In this document: positions 38,898 through 49,874 of the stretch, one piece after another
How the letters are laid out: the number at the start of each line of letters is the position of its first letter
How positions within the stretch are numbered: position 1 is the first letter of the stretch
Origin: an uncultured Chlorobiaceae bacterium
Lineage (GTDB): Bacteria; Bacteroidota; Chlorobiia; Chlorobiales; Chlorobiaceae
NCBI GenBank assembly: GCA_903994455.1
Contig: CAJEXI010000006.1
Coordinates: forward strand, 53,046-117,045
Direction of reading: 5' to 3'
DNA length: 64,000 nucleotides
Notes under the pieces: generated by a model
The model's database searches: none
Told to the model about the DNA's origin: nothing
The model's input: only the letters and a program-made list of their open reading frames with translations
Made by a program: the position numbers and the translations under genes

Positions 38898-39507
38898 TCG
38901 AGAGATACTCTTCAAGCTCTTCAGGCCATGGCGGGTTATATGAAGTATCCGCCAGAAGAGAGTTCAAATTGTTCAAAGAGTAAAATGGAACCTCGAACAA
39001 CCCGGCATTACTCATCGGTGCTGGCACATCGGTGCCTGGATCGAGATGCATCACAAAGATAACACTCACCACGCCGTGGCCGTTTGGGGTAAAAACCCAC
39101 AGGCCCGTTGCATGCTGAACCCTGTGATACCTGGGATTTTCCGGAAGATACTCCGGTTCCTGCTTCATGGTCAGCGCTATGGCATTATCTCCCGCCGAAA
39201 CGAGACTGGATCGCATGATCACCTCCCTCGGCTTAAGAGGCCAGGGGGTATTGATGACCTGACGTACAACATACTCTGCATTTTCACCTTTTTCAAGAAC
39301 CTCCATTTCTGCAAGCTGATGAACCCAGCGATGAAAGTTTGCCATGTCATAAAAAAGGCTGAGCAACTTCTTTAACGAGACCTTCAACTCTATTTCTCCC
39401 TTGAAGCCCAAAATTTCAGAACCGCTTACCCTGGAAGAAAATATTTTGATCCCTTTATGCTCGACACGAAACTCCCAGTTCCCGTTCAGGATTGACGCTA
39501 CATCCAT
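38869..39507 (-). CDS. START/SRPBCC-domain protein (copy A)
   Basis: 212 residues. The segment from [16 protein letters not shown] start ([12 protein letters not shown]) through [39 protein letters not shown] and a C-terminal amphipathic helix fits the START/Bet v1 helix-grip fold that holds lipids or other hydrophobic ligands. No signal peptide is seen, so it should be cytoplasmic or peripheral. A second START-like gene follows upstream (39561-40217), and the two share the PWPLxxRE / PWPVSDRE motif. The function is unknown, with lipid or quinone/pigment handling possible. Confidence 0.75.
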   Translation of the reverse strand: MDVASILNGNWEFRVEHKGIKIFSSRVSGSEILGFKGEIELKVSLKKLLSLFYDMANFHRWVHQLAEMEVLEKGENAEYVVRQVINTPWPLKPREVIMRSSLVSAGDNAIALTMKQEPEYLPENPRYHRVQHATGLWVFTPNGHGVVSVIFVMHLDPGTDVPAPMSNAGLFEVPFYSLNNLNSLLADTSYNPPWPEELEEYLSIIEDEPDTP

Positions 39508-39560
39508 ACTCTCTTTATTGATAAATAGTTATCGACAAGCTGCAAGACAAATCAGAAAAA

Positions 39561-40217
39561 TCACAGGGTTATAAATTTTTCATAATGCTGAATAACATCA
39601 GAGGCTGATTTTTTAAACGGCGCATCAACCGGAGTCTGATACTTTTCCTTCTTGACCATTTTCTGCAAATTGACCATGGTATGATAGGGTGTATCGATAA
39701 CCGCAATATTGGCAAGCCACGAAGGAATCTCTCCGCCGGGCTCTATATGAAGGCGAAAAACAACCCTGCACTGGTTCTCTGAAAGAGGAACAATGTTCCA
39801 TGCACCCTCAAGCTGGGGAACACGAACATATTTGTCGTTTCGGGGAAGATAGTCGGCCAAACATTCGAGTTTAATAAAAATTTCGGACGTCTCTGGATCC
39901 ATATACCCCTGTGAGCGTGTTATGATTTCGCGGTCAGAAACAGGCCAGGGAGCGCTGACAAGCTGATAGACAATCCGCCCCTCATCATCCGTCAACTCCT
40001 TCAGCAACCGCATCTCTTTTGTTTTCCATACCCATTCGGTTGCAACATCAATATCATATAACAGACTCAAAACGGAATGCTGGGGAGCATCAATCGTCGC
40101 CACAGCAACAAAGGAGAGAAAATCGGAAGAGGGAACAGGGCAGGTAAATATTTTCAGCCAATCATTTTTAAACCGTAGTGAACAGACCGCACTATTGATT
40201 TTTTCAAGTATCGACAT
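39561..40217 (-). CDS. START/SRPBCC-domain protein (copy B)
   Basis: 218 residues. It has the same order of motifs as copy [73 protein letters not shown]. They are distant paralogues (my visual estimate, not an alignment). It lies 56 bases downstream of ctpA on the same strand, so protease and lipid-binding proteins may be co-transcribed. Confidence 0.75.
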   Translation of the reverse strand: MSILEKINSAVCSLRFKNDWLKIFTCPVPSSDFLSFVAVATIDAPQHSVLSLLYDIDVATEWVWKTKEMRLLKELTDDEGRIVYQLVSAPWPVSDREIITRSQGYMDPETSEIFIKLECLADYLPRNDKYVRVPQLEGAWNIVPLSENQCRVVFRLHIEPGGEIPSWLANIAVIDTPYHTMVNLQKMVKKEKYQTPVDAPFKKSASDVIQHYEKFITL

Positions 40218-40273
40218 AATAAAAAGTATTAAAGGTTAACTACAAAATAAACAATACCGTTACCTCCCGTCAC

Positions 40274-41926
40274 TCACGGTTGACTGACCGGAACCTTTTC
40301 CGCTATCCTGACGACAGGATCAACACTCCGCACGAAAAACCTTATCTGACCCTCAGCACCAAAAAGCTGATGAGCAATTCTCAATTTTACAGCTTGCGCA
40401 ATGTAGTTTCTGTCGTGAATAAAATCAGCCCGATCGAACACTATCTTTTTTGCTTTGCAGGTCTTCATGACCATAGCCTCGAAACTGCCCTCTTCAGAAT
40501 AATCGACAATGAAACGATCAATTGAATCCTTGTATCCCTGAACAAGGCTGCGAGGATCATCAAGAAGCTTCCGTGCGATATCATCAAAAGAACCAGACTG
40601 AGAGAGTTCCTGATAAAAATCAGAGTCCCTCCTGCCACTCACCCAAAAATCAGGAATAATACCACCAGCATCCCTCAGCGCCTCCAACCGCTCCTCCCCC
40701 TTTGTTTTGCCTTTGAGTGACCTCACCAACAACGGAAGCGAAGAGGTCTTGTAGACAGAAACCTCACTGCTCCTTGAGTACAATAAACTATCAGAATTTG
40801 TAAAGAGTTTCTGGGGAAGAATATTTGTCATCGCATCTTTATAATAATGTTCACGACCAGCAATGCCCTTACGATAGACTCGCTGGATCTGACGGCCAGA
40901 CGGTGTATAATAACGCGAAACTGTCAGCCGAAGAGCTGAACCATCTGAAAACGGAAGCTGCCGCTGCACCAGACCTTTGCCAAACGAGAGTTCACCGACC
41001 ACAACGGCCCTCTTATTGTCTTGCAGTGCGCCAGCAAGAATTTCAGATGCCGAAGCACTTCCTTTATCAAGAAGCACGATGACCTCCCCATGTTCATAAC
41101 CATCGCCAGATTTGGCAATATAACGTTCATTCTCTGTGCCACCCCTGCGGCTTTTTGTGTAAACGATCAACTGGCCTTTAGTCAGAAATTCGTCGGCAAC
41201 CTCAACAGCCTGCTCAAGAAAACCTCCAGGATTTCCACGCAGATCAATCACGAGGCGGACCATTCCTTGCTGTTTCAAGAGAGCGAGCGACTTGCGGAAT
41301 TCAGTAGCCGTTGTTGCAATGAAACGACTCAGTCGAAGATATCCTGTACGATTATCGAGCATAAAAGCAGCATCAATACTCGACGTGGATATTTTCCCTC
41401 TTGTTACCGTAAAATCTAAAATTTTGCCGCTGAGAGGCCTGAATATTTTTAACCGTACTGTTGTTCCCTGCTTTCCTCTGAGTTTTCTGAGTACCTCCTG
41501 CTGAGTAATCCCGACAGAGGAAACCATATCGATCGAAATGATGCGGTCGCCGGGAGCAATCCCTGCCACAGCGCTCGGCCCGCCCGAAAGGGGGGTAACA
41601 ACAAGAAGTGAATCATTGACAACATCAAACTCTATCCCTATCCCATCAAAATTGCCATCGAACTCCGCCTGCGAATAGGAAACCTTTTCCGGCTCCAGGT
41701 ATACCGTATGAGGGTCCAGATACTCAGCCATTCCCTGAATTCCTGCACCGGAAAGACTGTCGCCGTTAACGTAATCAACATAAAACTCTTTCATCAAGCT
41801 ATAGGCCTCAAGAATTTTTTTTTGCTCCTCAAACTTGCCTTCCCTGCTTCCATTAAGCCTGGCACCAAGAAAAACACCAAACGCGAGCACAACAAGCATC
41901 ATGACAATGGTCAGTATTCGGGACAT
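40274..41926 (-). CDS. Carboxy-terminal processing protease, CtpA type (S41)
   Basis: 550 residues. One N-terminal membrane anchor (residues 4-22), PDZ domain (about 90-165, GIGIEFDVVNDSLLVVTPLSGGPS), and S41 core with Ser292 (DKGSASASE) and Lys317 (LSFGKGLVQ), again 25 residues apart. It is smaller than the two Prc copies at the start of the window and lacks their long N- and C-terminal regions, which marks it as the CtpA subfamily. It should trim periplasmic or thylakoid-like membrane proteins. A C-terminal stretch of about 150 residues past the core has no known motif. Confidence 0.92.
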   Translation of the reverse strand: MSRILTIVMMLVVLAFGVFLGARLNGSREGKFEEQKKILEAYSLMKEFYVDYVNGDSLSGAGIQGMAEYLDPHTVYLEPEKVSYSQAEFDGNFDGIGIEFDVVNDSLLVVTPLSGGPSAVAGIAPGDRIISIDMVSSVGITQQEVLRKLRGKQGTTVRLKIFRPLSGKILDFTVTRGKISTSSIDAAFMLDNRTGYLRLSRFIATTATEFRKSLALLKQQGMVRLVIDLRGNPGGFLEQAVEVADEFLTKGQLIVYTKSRRGGTENERYIAKSGDGYEHGEVIVLLDKGSASASEILAGALQDNKRAVVVGELSFGKGLVQRQLPFSDGSALRLTVSRYYTPSGRQIQRVYRKGIAGREHYYKDAMTNILPQKLFTNSDSLLYSRSSEVSVYKTSSLPLLVRSLKGKTKGEERLEALRDAGGIIPDFWVSGRRDSDFYQELSQSGSFDDIARKLLDDPRSLVQGYKDSIDRFIVDYSEEGSFEAMVMKTCKAKKIVFDRADFIHDRNYIAQAVKLRIAHQLFGAEGQIRFFVRSVDPVVRIAEKVPVSQP

Positions 41927-42715
41927 GAAAGAGTGGGTTAGTTACCAGTATAAAAACTTGCGTGATTAAATCGATGAGTCACAGTTTACCTATCGCCGAT
42001 CAAAATCACAAAAAAACTTTGCGTTAGCACCGGACCGCTCTTTTTACCTGAACAAATAACACCTCCAATAAATAAAAGCAAGAGACTGATAAAACGAGAT
42101 AAAACAAAGGAATATAATACTTTAATACAGGATTTATTCTTTATGGTAATGATTTTCAAACAGGTTCAATAAAATTTATTGCATAGTTATTGGTCATAAT
42201 ATAATGACAATATATCACGTTTATTATAAATATACCTCTCAATAATAACTGATAATAACCTGACATTAAATACATTATTTGGAAATTAATAATGATCATT
42301 TCAAAATTCTATACGGTATAACAATTTTTTCTATTACCCAATTAAATTAAATTTAAAATCCCAATAAATACATAATTAAAACTTTAGATAAAAACACCTA
42401 ACTTATTCAAATAAAATATTTTAGATCATCTTATATAAGAAATAAATTATTTTGTTAACATTAAAATAAACCAATAATAATAAAAAATTATTAATTCAAT
42501 TATAATTGAACGATTTAACACTTATTCTGTTTATCATTCAATATTTTTTTCGATAAATGATAAAATCATCCACCTTCTACTTTTATCACCATAACGATGA
42601 TAAGTGTAAAAGGTAAATGATTTTAATTTAAATTAACCGATGTGATTGACTGAGAAGTGATTTGAATAATCAATGAGGATGAGGAGATAAATTCAATTTT
42701 AATCTCCTATTGCAT
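41927..42715. other. AT-rich intergenic region without a recognisable gene
   Basis: 789 bases, far more AT-rich than the rest of the window, between the ctpA start and the RidA stop (both on the minus strand). I see no reading frame with protein character, no tRNA-like fold and no insertion-sequence end. Near 42567-42615 there is an imperfect inverted repeat (14 of 18 positions, around CCTTCTACTTTTATCACC and its partner). Possible contents are the ctpA promoter, an undetected small RNA or decayed DNA. Confidence 0.5.
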
Positions 42716-43186
42716 TTAGAATTTACATTGAACTATCAGCTCAAGCTCAAGACTTGCATCAAGAGGTAATTCCGCAACGCCCACAGCACTTCTTGCGTGA
42801 ACACCCTGCTCTCCCAAAATTGCATGCAGCAACGATGAAGCTCCGTTAGCAACAAGATGCTGGCTGGAAAAGAGCTGCTCGCTGGCAACATAGAGGGTGA
42901 GCTTGACAACTCTTTCAATACTGTCAAGCGTTCCCGTAACTGATTTGATTGCTGCAAGGGCATTGATAAGGGCAATGTTGGAGGCTTGAACTGCGTCCTG
43001 CATGTTGGAATCATTAACCTTTCCTTTTCCGCCGGGCTCGACCAGCTTGCCATTCTGAAGAGGAAGCTGACCAGAGGTATAGACAAGGTTACCGGTGCGC
43101 ATAGCAGGAGAATAGAGGCCGGCAACGGTGGCTAGCTGTGGAAGGATAAAACCTGCTGTAATAATTCGTTCTTCGATACTGTCCAT
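42716..43186 (-). CDS. RidA/YjgF/YER057c/UK114-family protein
   Basis: 156 residues from ATG 43186. The frame stays open much further upstream, but the preceding codons have no protein character. Family features are [15 protein letters not shown], the [31 protein letters not shown] region, and [26 protein letters not shown], which keeps the arginine (ARSAV) that binds the imine's carboxylate. Members hydrolyse reactive enamines/imines from PLP enzymes. This is the longer (about 155-residue) subgroup, whose substrate is less certain. It is divergent from the thiamin genes. Confidence 0.9.
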   Translation of the reverse strand: MDSIEERIITAGFILPQLATVAGLYSPAMRTGNLVYTSGQLPLQNGKLVEPGGKGKVNDSNMQDAVQASNIALINALAAIKSVTGTLDSIERVVKLTLYVASEQLFSSQHLVANGASSLLHAILGEQGVHARSAVGVAELPLDASLELELIVQCKF

Positions 43187-43315
43187 AATTAATAAAGAGT
43201 TAACCTGGTTAAGAAAAAAATTGCAGCGCAGAAAAGCCGGCCCACTGCGGTGTTTGTTGCAATTAGAGCTAAAATTATTTATAGTCACAGAGAAATCAAA
43301 GCATTTAAAGTCATC

Positions 43316-43963
43316 ATGGAGCATAAAAAAACGCAGGGTACTCCCCTGCCGCATCTCTACCTGATAAGCAGCGGACAAGAAAATCCTGCCAGCGGAGCAC
43401 TGCTTCTTGAGCAGCTCAATCTTCTTCCCCGCACTCTCTGCTGTATGGTGCAGATTCGCGAAAAACAACTCAATGCAAAACAGCTTTTGACGCTGGCAGT
43501 GCAGGCAAGAGGATGCGCCCTGCCCGATGGCTCCATGCTTCTTGTCAATGAACGGGTTGATATTGCTCTTGCAGCCCACCTTGACGGCGTTCATTTGCCG
43601 GAAAGCGGCTGTCATCCCGACAAACTTCGCCCTTTTGCCCCGAACATGATCTTCGGCTGCAGTGTCCATTCTCCCGAATCTCTCCGTATCGCAGAGAAAT
43701 CAGGTGCCGATTACCTGTTGTTCGGACCCGTTTTTGACACCCCTTCAAAACGAAAATATGGAGCCCCTCAAGGCCTCGAAAAACTTGGACAGATTTGCCG
43801 GTCAACCACACTTCCAGTCTTTGCGCTTGGTGGCATAACTCCTCAAAATGGAGCGCACTGCATGGCCGAAGGCGCTTACGGAATAGCCGGCCTCTCAATC
43901 TTTCAGGAGAGGCACCGATTTGTTGACACCCTTGAACAATTTTATCGAATTGTCTCCCTATGA
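43316..43963 (+). CDS. ThiE/TenI-like protein (first of a tandem pair)
   Basis: 215 residues from ATG 43316. The frame runs further upstream but the added 22 residues are not family-like. The TIM-barrel signatures of the ThiE/TenI group are present: [56 protein letters not shown], and [10 protein letters not shown]. Most members with this form are TenI (thiazole tautomerase) and the true ThiE follows. No TPP riboswitch is seen in the 129 bases between this start and the RidA-family gene. It overlaps thiE by four bases. Confidence 0.85.
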   Translation: MEHKKTQGTPLPHLYLISSGQENPASGALLLEQLNLLPRTLCCMVQIREKQLNAKQLLTLAVQARGCALPDGSMLLVNERVDIALAAHLDGVHLPESGCHPDKLRPFAPNMIFGCSVHSPESLRIAEKSGADYLLFGPVFDTPSKRKYGAPQGLEKLGQICRSTTLPVFALGGITPQNGAHCMAEGAYGIAGLSIFQERHRFVDTLEQFYRIVSL

Positions 43964-44583
43964 TTCCCTTATCTCCCTTTCTCTGCGTCATAACCGATGA
44001 AGCACTTTGCCCGGTCACCATTGCAGCAATGGCCCTTAAAGGGGGGGCTGCCATGATACAGCTCCGCCATAAAAGTGCATCCGGCAGCCAGCTCTTTTCA
44101 TGGGCAGTTGAAATCCGTAACCAGTGCAAGAACTACCGTTCACTCTTCATTATTAACGACCGGGTGGATATTGCCATGGCGAGCGGAGCTGACGGCGTGC
44201 ACCTCGGTCAGCAAGACATGCCAGCCACCGTTGCGCGAAAATTGCTTGGAAAAAAGTGTATTATCGGAGTTTCCGCATCCTCTCTTGAAGAGGCTCTACA
44301 GGCAGAAAAGGATGGTGCAGACTATATCGGGTTTGGTCATATCTATCCGACCCTTTCAAAAGAGAAAGGATTTGCACCACTGGGAACAAAAACGCTTCAG
44401 CATGCGGCGACCTTTATCTCCCTGCCAATGATAGCAATTGGAGGGGTAAGCCCTGAAAACGCAGCATCCCTGATCTCCTGTGGAGCAAGCGGTGTCGCAG
44501 TCATCTCGGCAGTCACCAGAACAGATGATCCCGCCATGGCTGCAAGGGAGCTTGTTGCCGCTTTAAAGGGAAATAATGCATGA
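43960..44583 (+). CDS. thiE: Thiamin-phosphate synthase
   Basis: 207 residues. It couples HMP-PP and thiazole phosphate to thiamin phosphate. Motifs: MIQLRHKSASGSQLF, FIINDRVDIAMASGADGVHLGQQDMP, IIGVSASSLEEAL, GADYIGFGHIYPTLSKEKG and IAIGGVSPENAASLISCGASGVAVISAV. The DRVDIAMASGADGVHLGQ loop binds the pyrimidine pyrophosphate. It overlaps the gene before it and thiD after it by four bases each, so the three are one translationally coupled operon. Confidence 0.93.
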   Translation: MIPLSPFLCVITDEALCPVTIAAMALKGGAAMIQLRHKSASGSQLFSWAVEIRNQCKNYRSLFIINDRVDIAMASGADGVHLGQQDMPATVARKLLGKKCIIGVSASSLEEALQAEKDGADYIGFGHIYPTLSKEKGFAPLGTKTLQHAATFISLPMIAIGGVSPENAASLISCGASGVAVISAVTRTDDPAMAARELVAALKGNNA

Positions 44584-45392
44584 AAAGAGCCTACACGACC
44601 GTACTCACCATTGCGGGATCAGATGGGAGTGGAGGAGCTGGCATTCAGGCAGATCTCAAAACATTTGCAGCACTTGAGTGTTACGGATTATCGGTCATAA
44701 CCGCGCTGACAGCTCAAAATACCATGGGGGTCAGCAGCGTCTACCCACTTGCTGAAACTTGCGTTATTGATCAATTCAGGGCCATTGTCGCTGATATCTC
44801 AATAGATGCGATAAAAATCGGTATGCTTGGAAGCGCCGCCATGGTCAAAACCGTGTCGTCATTACTCCGGGAGATGAAGCATAAGCCTCCTGTCATTCTG
44901 GACACCGCTCTCAGCTCTTCGGGAGGGAGAACTTTTTTTCCTCAAGAGGCTCTTCCTCTCATGAGAGCAGAGCTTTTCCCCCTTGCCACCCTGATTACGC
45001 CGAATCTGCCGGAAACCGCTCTTCTCACTGGCATGAAACAACCGCCGGAAACGCAGCAAAAGATAGAGGAGGCGGCTCTGCAACTCCATAATACCGGCGC
45101 TGCCTCTGTCCTTGTAAAAGGAGGGCATAGCGAAAGCGACGAGTGTCGTGACTGCCTGTTCTTTGAGAATCGTTTTTTCTGGTTCAGCTCAAAAAAAATC
45201 ATCACCAGCAACAGCCATGGTACCGGCTGCACGCTCTCATCAGCCATTGCTGCCTTCATGGCCAAAGGAGAAAGGACTGACAATGCTGTAAAAAAGGCTA
45301 AAACCTACCTTGATGAAGCGCTGCATGCAGGGAAAAACTACCGTCTTGGAAACGGAAATGGCCCCCTGCATCACTTTTACAGGCTTTGGTAA
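44580..45392 (+). CDS. thiD: Hydroxymethylpyrimidine/phosphomethylpyrimidine kinase
   Basis: 270 residues. It phosphorylates HMP and HMP-P, the pyrimidine branch of thiamin synthesis, feeding ThiE. The motifs are TIAGSDGSGGAGIQADLKTFAALECYG (residues 10-36), TALTAQNTMGV, LITPNLPETALLTG and SNSHGTGCTLSSAIAAFMAKG (catalytic Cys/GTGC anion hole). Its start overlaps thiE by four bases. It ends five bases from the convergent ugd. Confidence 0.95.
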   Translation: MKRAYTTVLTIAGSDGSGGAGIQADLKTFAALECYGLSVITALTAQNTMGVSSVYPLAETCVIDQFRAIVADISIDAIKIGMLGSAAMVKTVSSLLREMKHKPPVILDTALSSSGGRTFFPQEALPLMRAELFPLATLITPNLPETALLTGMKQPPETQQKIEEAALQLHNTGAASVLVKGGHSESDECRDCLFFENRFFWFSSKKIITSNSHGTGCTLSSAIAAFMAKGERTDNAVKKAKTYLDEALHAGKNYRLGNGNGPLHHFYRLW

Positions 45393-45396
45393 TAAG

Positions 45397-46734
45397 TTAT
45401 TGTACTCCTCGGGGTGGGCGACCAATTGAATAATAGATAAATCCGAACTGCTCCATAAATTCCGGGCTATAGATATTTCTGCCGTCAAAAACGACCGGGT
45501 GGCTGAGATCTCTTTTAATCATCTCAAAATCTGGACTGCGGAAAACAAGCCATTCGGTCAAAACCACAAGCGCATCGGAACCTCTCACCGCATCATCAGG
45601 GCTCAAGGCATAATAAATACCATCACACTCTCCGTATATCCTTCTGACCTCATCCATGGCGACCGGGTCATAAACTCTGACGTTTGCACCCTCTTCCAAA
45701 AGTTCTGCAATTACCCTGCGGCTCGGAGCTTCACGCATATCGTCAGTATTCGGCTTGAAGGAGAGCCCCCATAGAGCAAATACCTTCCCCTTGATATCCT
45801 CCCCAAAATGCTTTCTGATTTTCCTGACAATAGAGCTCTTCTGGTCATGATTGACCGCCTCGACAGCCTGCAGAATCCTTGAATGATAACCATGCTTGTG
45901 AGCGGTTCTTTCGAGCGCCTGCACATCCTTGGGAAAACAGGATCCTCCATACCCAATACCGGGATAAATAAACGAGAATCCGATCCTTGAATCTGAGCCT
46001 ATCCCCCTTCTTACGGCTTCAACATCGGCACCAACCCGTTCGGCAATATTGGCAATCTCGTTCATGAAACTGATTTTTGTTGCAAGCATGGCGTTTGCGG
46101 CATACTTGGTCAGTTCGGCTGAACGGATATCCATAGCGATAAAACGTTCATGACTGCGGTTAAAGGGAGAATAGAGAAAACGCAGTAACTCCTTGGTTCG
46201 CGGATCATCGACTCCAACAATGATCCGTTCTGGTTTCATGAAGTCATTAACCGCATCGCCCTCCTTGAGGAATTCGGGGTTTGAAACAACATCAAAATCA
46301 ATATTGACCCTTCTTTCCTTGAGAACCGAGCTTATTTTTTCCCTGACCAGGTCAGCCGTTCCAACAGGCACCGTTGATTTATTGATGACGATCCGATACT
46401 CCTGCATCAACGTCCCAATACTTTCAGCAACACTGAGAACATGGCGCAAATCCGCAGAGCCATCTTCATCGGGCGGAGTGCCAACAGCAATGATTTGGTA
46501 GAGCCCGAATTCCACCCCTTCCCGAATATCCGAGGTGAACTTTAAACGACCTTCCCTGACGTTTTCAACAACAATTTCATCCAGACCTGGCTCATGGATC
46601 GGAATTTTGCCCTCCCGAAGACTATCAATCTTCTGCTGGTCAATATCAACACAAAGCACGTCATTACCGACTTCCGCAAAACAGGCACCAGTCACAAGCC
46701 CCACATAACCCGATCCAAATATGGTTATTTTCAT
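45397..46734 (-). CDS. ugd: UDP-glucose 6-dehydrogenase
   Basis: 445 residues. It oxidises UDP-glucose to UDP-glucuronate for envelope polysaccharides. The N-terminal Rossmann motif is [20 protein letters not shown] (8-27), the catalytic Cys lies in [16 protein letters not shown] near residue 258, and [18 protein letters not shown] starts the C-terminal NAD-like domain. The start at 46734 is the family N-terminus ([12 protein letters not shown]). The next gene upstream, a lipoprotein, is 18 bases away on the same strand. Confidence 0.96.
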   Translation of the reverse strand: MKITIFGSGYVGLVTGACFAEVGNDVLCVDIDQQKIDSLREGKIPIHEPGLDEIVVENVREGRLKFTSDIREGVEFGLYQIIAVGTPPDEDGSADLRHVLSVAESIGTLMQEYRIVINKSTVPVGTADLVREKISSVLKERRVNIDFDVVSNPEFLKEGDAVNDFMKPERIIVGVDDPRTKELLRFLYSPFNRSHERFIAMDIRSAELTKYAANAMLATKISFMNEIANIAERVGADVEAVRRGIGSDSRIGFSFIYPGIGYGGSCFPKDVQALERTAHKHGYHSRILQAVEAVNHDQKSSIVRKIRKHFGEDIKGKVFALWGLSFKPNTDDMREAPSRRVIAELLEEGANVRVYDPVAMDEVRRIYGECDGIYYALSPDDAVRGSDALVVLTEWLVFRSPDFEMIKRDLSHPVVFDGRNIYSPEFMEQFGFIYYSIGRPPRGVQ

Positions 46735-46752
46735 TATTACCCAGTTTTTTTT

Positions 46753-47601
46753 CTATTCTACAACGATCACCAGACACCGGGATTTTTGCCAGAAAGCACT
46801 TTCATCGCGGATAAGAAGCAGCGAAGAGGTTTTACCTCCAACCAGTTCGTAAGAACCTGCGGTATGAGGTGTTATAATTTTAAGACTCTTCAGTGGCTTG
46901 TCCAAAAACAGATCTTTTGTTTCCGTGATATCAATTTTTTTGAAGCGATCAATATTAAAATCTGCCGCCAGACGGGACTCGCTGCCGAAAAGCTTCTCGA
47001 GAGGATTGATACGTACCAGGATACCTTTGTCTGCAAGTTCATTAATGGTGCCGGAAATATAATAGGCCGTATAGAGCTGAACTTCCTGATCCTGGATATA
47101 CTCATCCAGAACATCAACTGTTGCCATAAGAGAGGAGAGCTGCTTGTTCAGACTCTGAACATGACCCTTGAGGGTGTTCACCTCGCCATCCTTTGTATTG
47201 ATAGCAACTTGCAACTCCGCCACAAGCCGGTCAAGAGATTCTACACGATAGGAGGATGACCTGTTCTCCTCTTCGAGCTTCCGTACAAGATTCTTGCTTG
47301 CCACAAGCGTTGAATCAATAAACCGGATACTCGACGCAATATCCTTGCCAATCTGCTCAACATTCTGACTCTCCTTGCCCTCAATCCCGGAAGAAAGACG
47401 TTCAACAACAGACTCTTTCTGCTGAATCCGTCCCAGATTTTTCTGTACCTGGGCAAGAATAGCCATCATTGATTCAATATGCTCCTGTTGGGGATCATGC
47501 TTTTGCTTCTCTGGGCTGCAAGACGCGAGAAGCAGAAGAAACGCAAAAAAAACAACCCCGGCACCCCTGAGTCGACTATCTCTTAAAGCCATTGAATCCA
47601 T
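46753..47601 (-). CDS. Predicted lipoprotein with coiled coil, function unknown
   Basis: 282 residues. The signal peptide ends in the lipobox LLASC, after which [17 protein letters not shown] begins a long alpha-helical, Lys/Glu-rich region (about 40-160, coiled-coil like). The C-terminal half is beta-rich with no motif I know. Similar lipoproteins occur in Bacteroidota/Chlorobiota, usually annotated hypothetical. It overlaps the hydrolase gene upstream by 19 bases. A second start three codons downstream (47592) is equally good. Confidence 0.65.
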   Translation of the reverse strand: MDSMALRDSRLRGAGVVFFAFLLLLASCSPEKQKHDPQQEHIESMMAILAQVQKNLGRIQQKESVVERLSSGIEGKESQNVEQIGKDIASSIRFIDSTLVASKNLVRKLEEENRSSSYRVESLDRLVAELQVAINTKDGEVNTLKGHVQSLNKQLSSLMATVDVLDEYIQDQEVQLYTAYYISGTINELADKGILVRINPLEKLFGSESRLAADFNIDRFKKIDITETKDLFLDKPLKSLKIITPHTAGSYELVGGKTSSLLLIRDESAFWQKSRCLVIVVE

Positions 47602-48287
47602 TGATTAACCCCCTCTTTTGTACCATACCACCTGGTATGTGGTGTTGGCAGATGTTCTGCATCCGGAATAGTAACATTTTCAGCGCCCTCAAGAAAACAG
47701 CTTTGTGCAGGAACAATCCCGTCACCTCTCACCTTGCCCTCTTCAAAAACGCTTTTGTAAAACCTGAAGCACATTTTTTCGACAACGCTCCCTTCAGGAT
47801 TGCCATAATACTTATCGCTGACGACAGAAACAACATGACATCGCTCAAAAAAATCAGCCGTCAAATGGCTGAAAATAAAATCTGTCTTGATCCTTGCATA
47901 ATGCTCATGAGTGTGAAACGGAGTACCAAGGGTAATCAGCTTTCCAACACCCCTCCCTGGATGGTAAACATCCCCCTGAAACGTTTTTTCAAGCAGATAA
48001 ACCATCGCAACGGTTCCTCCCCCACTATGGGCTACAAAGGTTATTGGCTCACCAGGAAATTTTCTCTCCATTGCCCTGACGGTGCGGTCAACTACTTTCA
48101 TGACACGGTTTGTGGATCTTTCCGGTGACGGGGGAAATCCAATCCAGTCAACAAGAGAGAGAGGCACAATGGCGACTCTCTCTTGAGGTATATACCCGGC
48201 AATTGCCTCTTTCATCGTACCGTACAGTGTATCCCAAAAAAGCACTCCTGGAATGATTACTACGGGATTGTGAGGTACAGTCATCAT
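47583..48287 (-). CDS. Alpha/beta-hydrolase (lipase/esterase-like)
   Basis: 234 residues. It begins [15 protein letters not shown], an oxyanion-loop-like start, and has the nucleophile elbow [16 protein letters not shown] (Ser near residue 88). [16 protein letters not shown] follows as in triacylglycerol lipase/PGAP1-like hydrolases. A late His for the triad is likely in [14 protein letters not shown]. No signal peptide is present, so the substrate is intracellular or membrane-facing. It shares the minus-strand run with the lipoprotein and pepA. Confidence 0.75.
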   Translation of the reverse strand: MMTVPHNPVVIIPGVLFWDTLYGTMKEAIAGYIPQERVAIVPLSLVDWIGFPPSPERSTNRVMKVVDRTVRAMERKFPGEPITFVAHSGGGTVAMVYLLEKTFQGDVYHPGRGVGKLITLGTPFHTHEHYARIKTDFIFSHLTADFFERCHVVSVVSDKYYGNPEGSVVEKMCFRFYKSVFEEGKVRGDGIVPAQSCFLEGAENVTIPDAEHLPTPHTRWYGTKEGVNQWIQWL

Positions 48288-48330
48288 GGTCGTTCATGTT
48301 GATTGAGTTACTCTTGCAACACTTGTACTA

Positions 48331-49854
48331 TCAAGACCATTTTTTCAGTAATTCAACAAGCAGAGCAACACCGAAACCAGTCCCTCCATTTACTTTTCCT
48401 GAAGCTTTTGGAATAAACGATGGCCCGGCGATGTCGATATGAGCCCAATTTTTATGCCCATCAATAAATTTTTCCAGAAATTTGGCAGCGGTCACCGAAC
48501 CGGCACCACGCCCTCCTGTATTGTTGACATCGGCAACATCAGACTTTATCTGTTCGCCATAAAGATCCCAAAGCGGCATCCGCCATACCTTTTCACCTGA
48601 CTGCTGCCCGGCTTGATAAATTTCATCGGCCAGCTTGTCATTGTTGCAGAAAAGACCAGCGACAGCATAGCCAAGTGAAACAATGCAGGCTCCTGTCAGG
48701 GTCGCAACATCTACAACGACATCGGTTTTATATTTCTCTGTCGCATAACTCAGAGCATCAGCCAGAATAAGACGTCCCTCTGCGTCAGTATTGCCAACCT
48801 CAACAGTAATTCCGGAATAGGTTGTAATAACATCACCTGGCTGCTGGGCCTTGCTTCCTGGCATATTGTCTGTGGCAGGAATCAACCCTATGACATGAAG
48901 AGGAAGCCCAAGACGGGCAGCAGCCTCAACCGCACCCAGCACACTGGCAGCGCCGGACATATCCGACTTCATCTCCCCCATATTTTCGGAAGGCTTGAGC
49001 GAAATACCGCCAGAATCAAAGGTAACTCCTTTCCCGACAAGGGCAATAACGGCCTTGACTTTTCCTTTTGGCTTATAGTCAAGCACAGTAAAAGTTGGAG
49101 GATGATGGCTGCCTTTGTTCACCGCAAGCAGACCGCCCATACCAAGTGACTCAATCTCTTTTTTATGAAAAACTGTCACCTCATAACCATACTTTTTCCC
49201 GGAATCCACTGCGGCTTTTGCAATATCTCCCGCATGCAGATGATTTCCCGGAAGATTCACCATATCCCTGGCCATCTTCTGGCATGAAGCAATAATTTTT
49301 CCATCAGAAGCGCCTTTTTCCGCCTCCTCATAAACCCCGGAATCAACCCTTAACAGCAGTTCCGCAATACCTTTCGACTTTTCGCCGGCACTCTTTTTGT
49401 CAAGCTTGCCGCTTTTCAGACGATCAAACCGGTATGAGCCGGTACAACAGCCCTCGACAAGGGCAGCAACCAGCGTCTCGACAGGCTGCCCGGTGGCGGC
49501 AGCGAGCGCCTCAAGACCAGAGCAGTCAACAGCAATTTTTTCGATTTTTAAATCCACAGCTTTGGAGGCAAACGAAACTGCCGCCTTGCGCCAATCATCA
49601 ATCGTTTTTCCTTCTCCAATTCCAAGAAGAGCAATCCTTGCCGCACAATACTCCGTCCTGCCACCATACAACACAACAATCTCGCCAGCCTCAGCCTTAA
49701 AATCATTCAAGACCTGAATATCAAACCCTGCTTCAGCAAGCGCCTTTCCAGCCTCTGTTTTCAGCTCAATACTGCTGAATGGCAACACAAGAAGATCGGC
49801 GGAGACACTTTGAAGATCACTTTTTGTTACTATTATTTTCATACTTTCAATCAT
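48331..49854 (-). CDS. pepA: Leucyl aminopeptidase (M17)
   Basis: 507 residues. The M17 signature [14 protein letters not shown] is near residue 355, and the metal-site strand [34 protein letters not shown] precedes it (catalytic Lys and metal Asp residues). The N-terminal domain (1-180) is the macro-like PepA N-domain. It removes N-terminal residues from peptides with two metal ions. An alternative start exists at Met5 (49842). It is 20 bases downstream of the DHH phosphoesterase gene. Confidence 0.95.
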   Translation of the reverse strand: MIESMKIIVTKSDLQSVSADLLVLPFSSIELKTEAGKALAEAGFDIQVLNDFKAEAGEIVVLYGGRTEYCAARIALLGIGEGKTIDDWRKAAVSFASKAVDLKIEKIAVDCSGLEALAAATGQPVETLVAALVEGCCTGSYRFDRLKSGKLDKKSAGEKSKGIAELLLRVDSGVYEEAEKGASDGKIIASCQKMARDMVNLPGNHLHAGDIAKAAVDSGKKYGYEVTVFHKKEIESLGMGGLLAVNKGSHHPPTFTVLDYKPKGKVKAVIALVGKGVTFDSGGISLKPSENMGEMKSDMSGAASVLGAVEAAARLGLPLHVIGLIPATDNMPGSKAQQPGDVITTYSGITVEVGNTDAEGRLILADALSYATEKYKTDVVVDVATLTGACIVSLGYAVAGLFCNNDKLADEIYQAGQQSGEKVWRMPLWDLYGEQIKSDVADVNNTGGRGAGSVTAAKFLEKFIDGHKNWAHIDIAGPSFIPKASGKVNGGTGFGVALLVELLKKWS

Positions 49855-49874
49855 CCATGTTAACGTATTGACAC

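Noticed and set aside
42567..42615. Replication-origin or DnaA-box cluster in the AT-rich gap
   Set aside because: No clear TTATNCACA boxes in series and no origin-linked genes nearby.
43187..43669. N-terminal extension of the RidA-type gene to about 317 residues
   Set aside because: The added part overlaps the TenI-like gene on the other strand and has no domain. The ATG at 43186 gives the family length.
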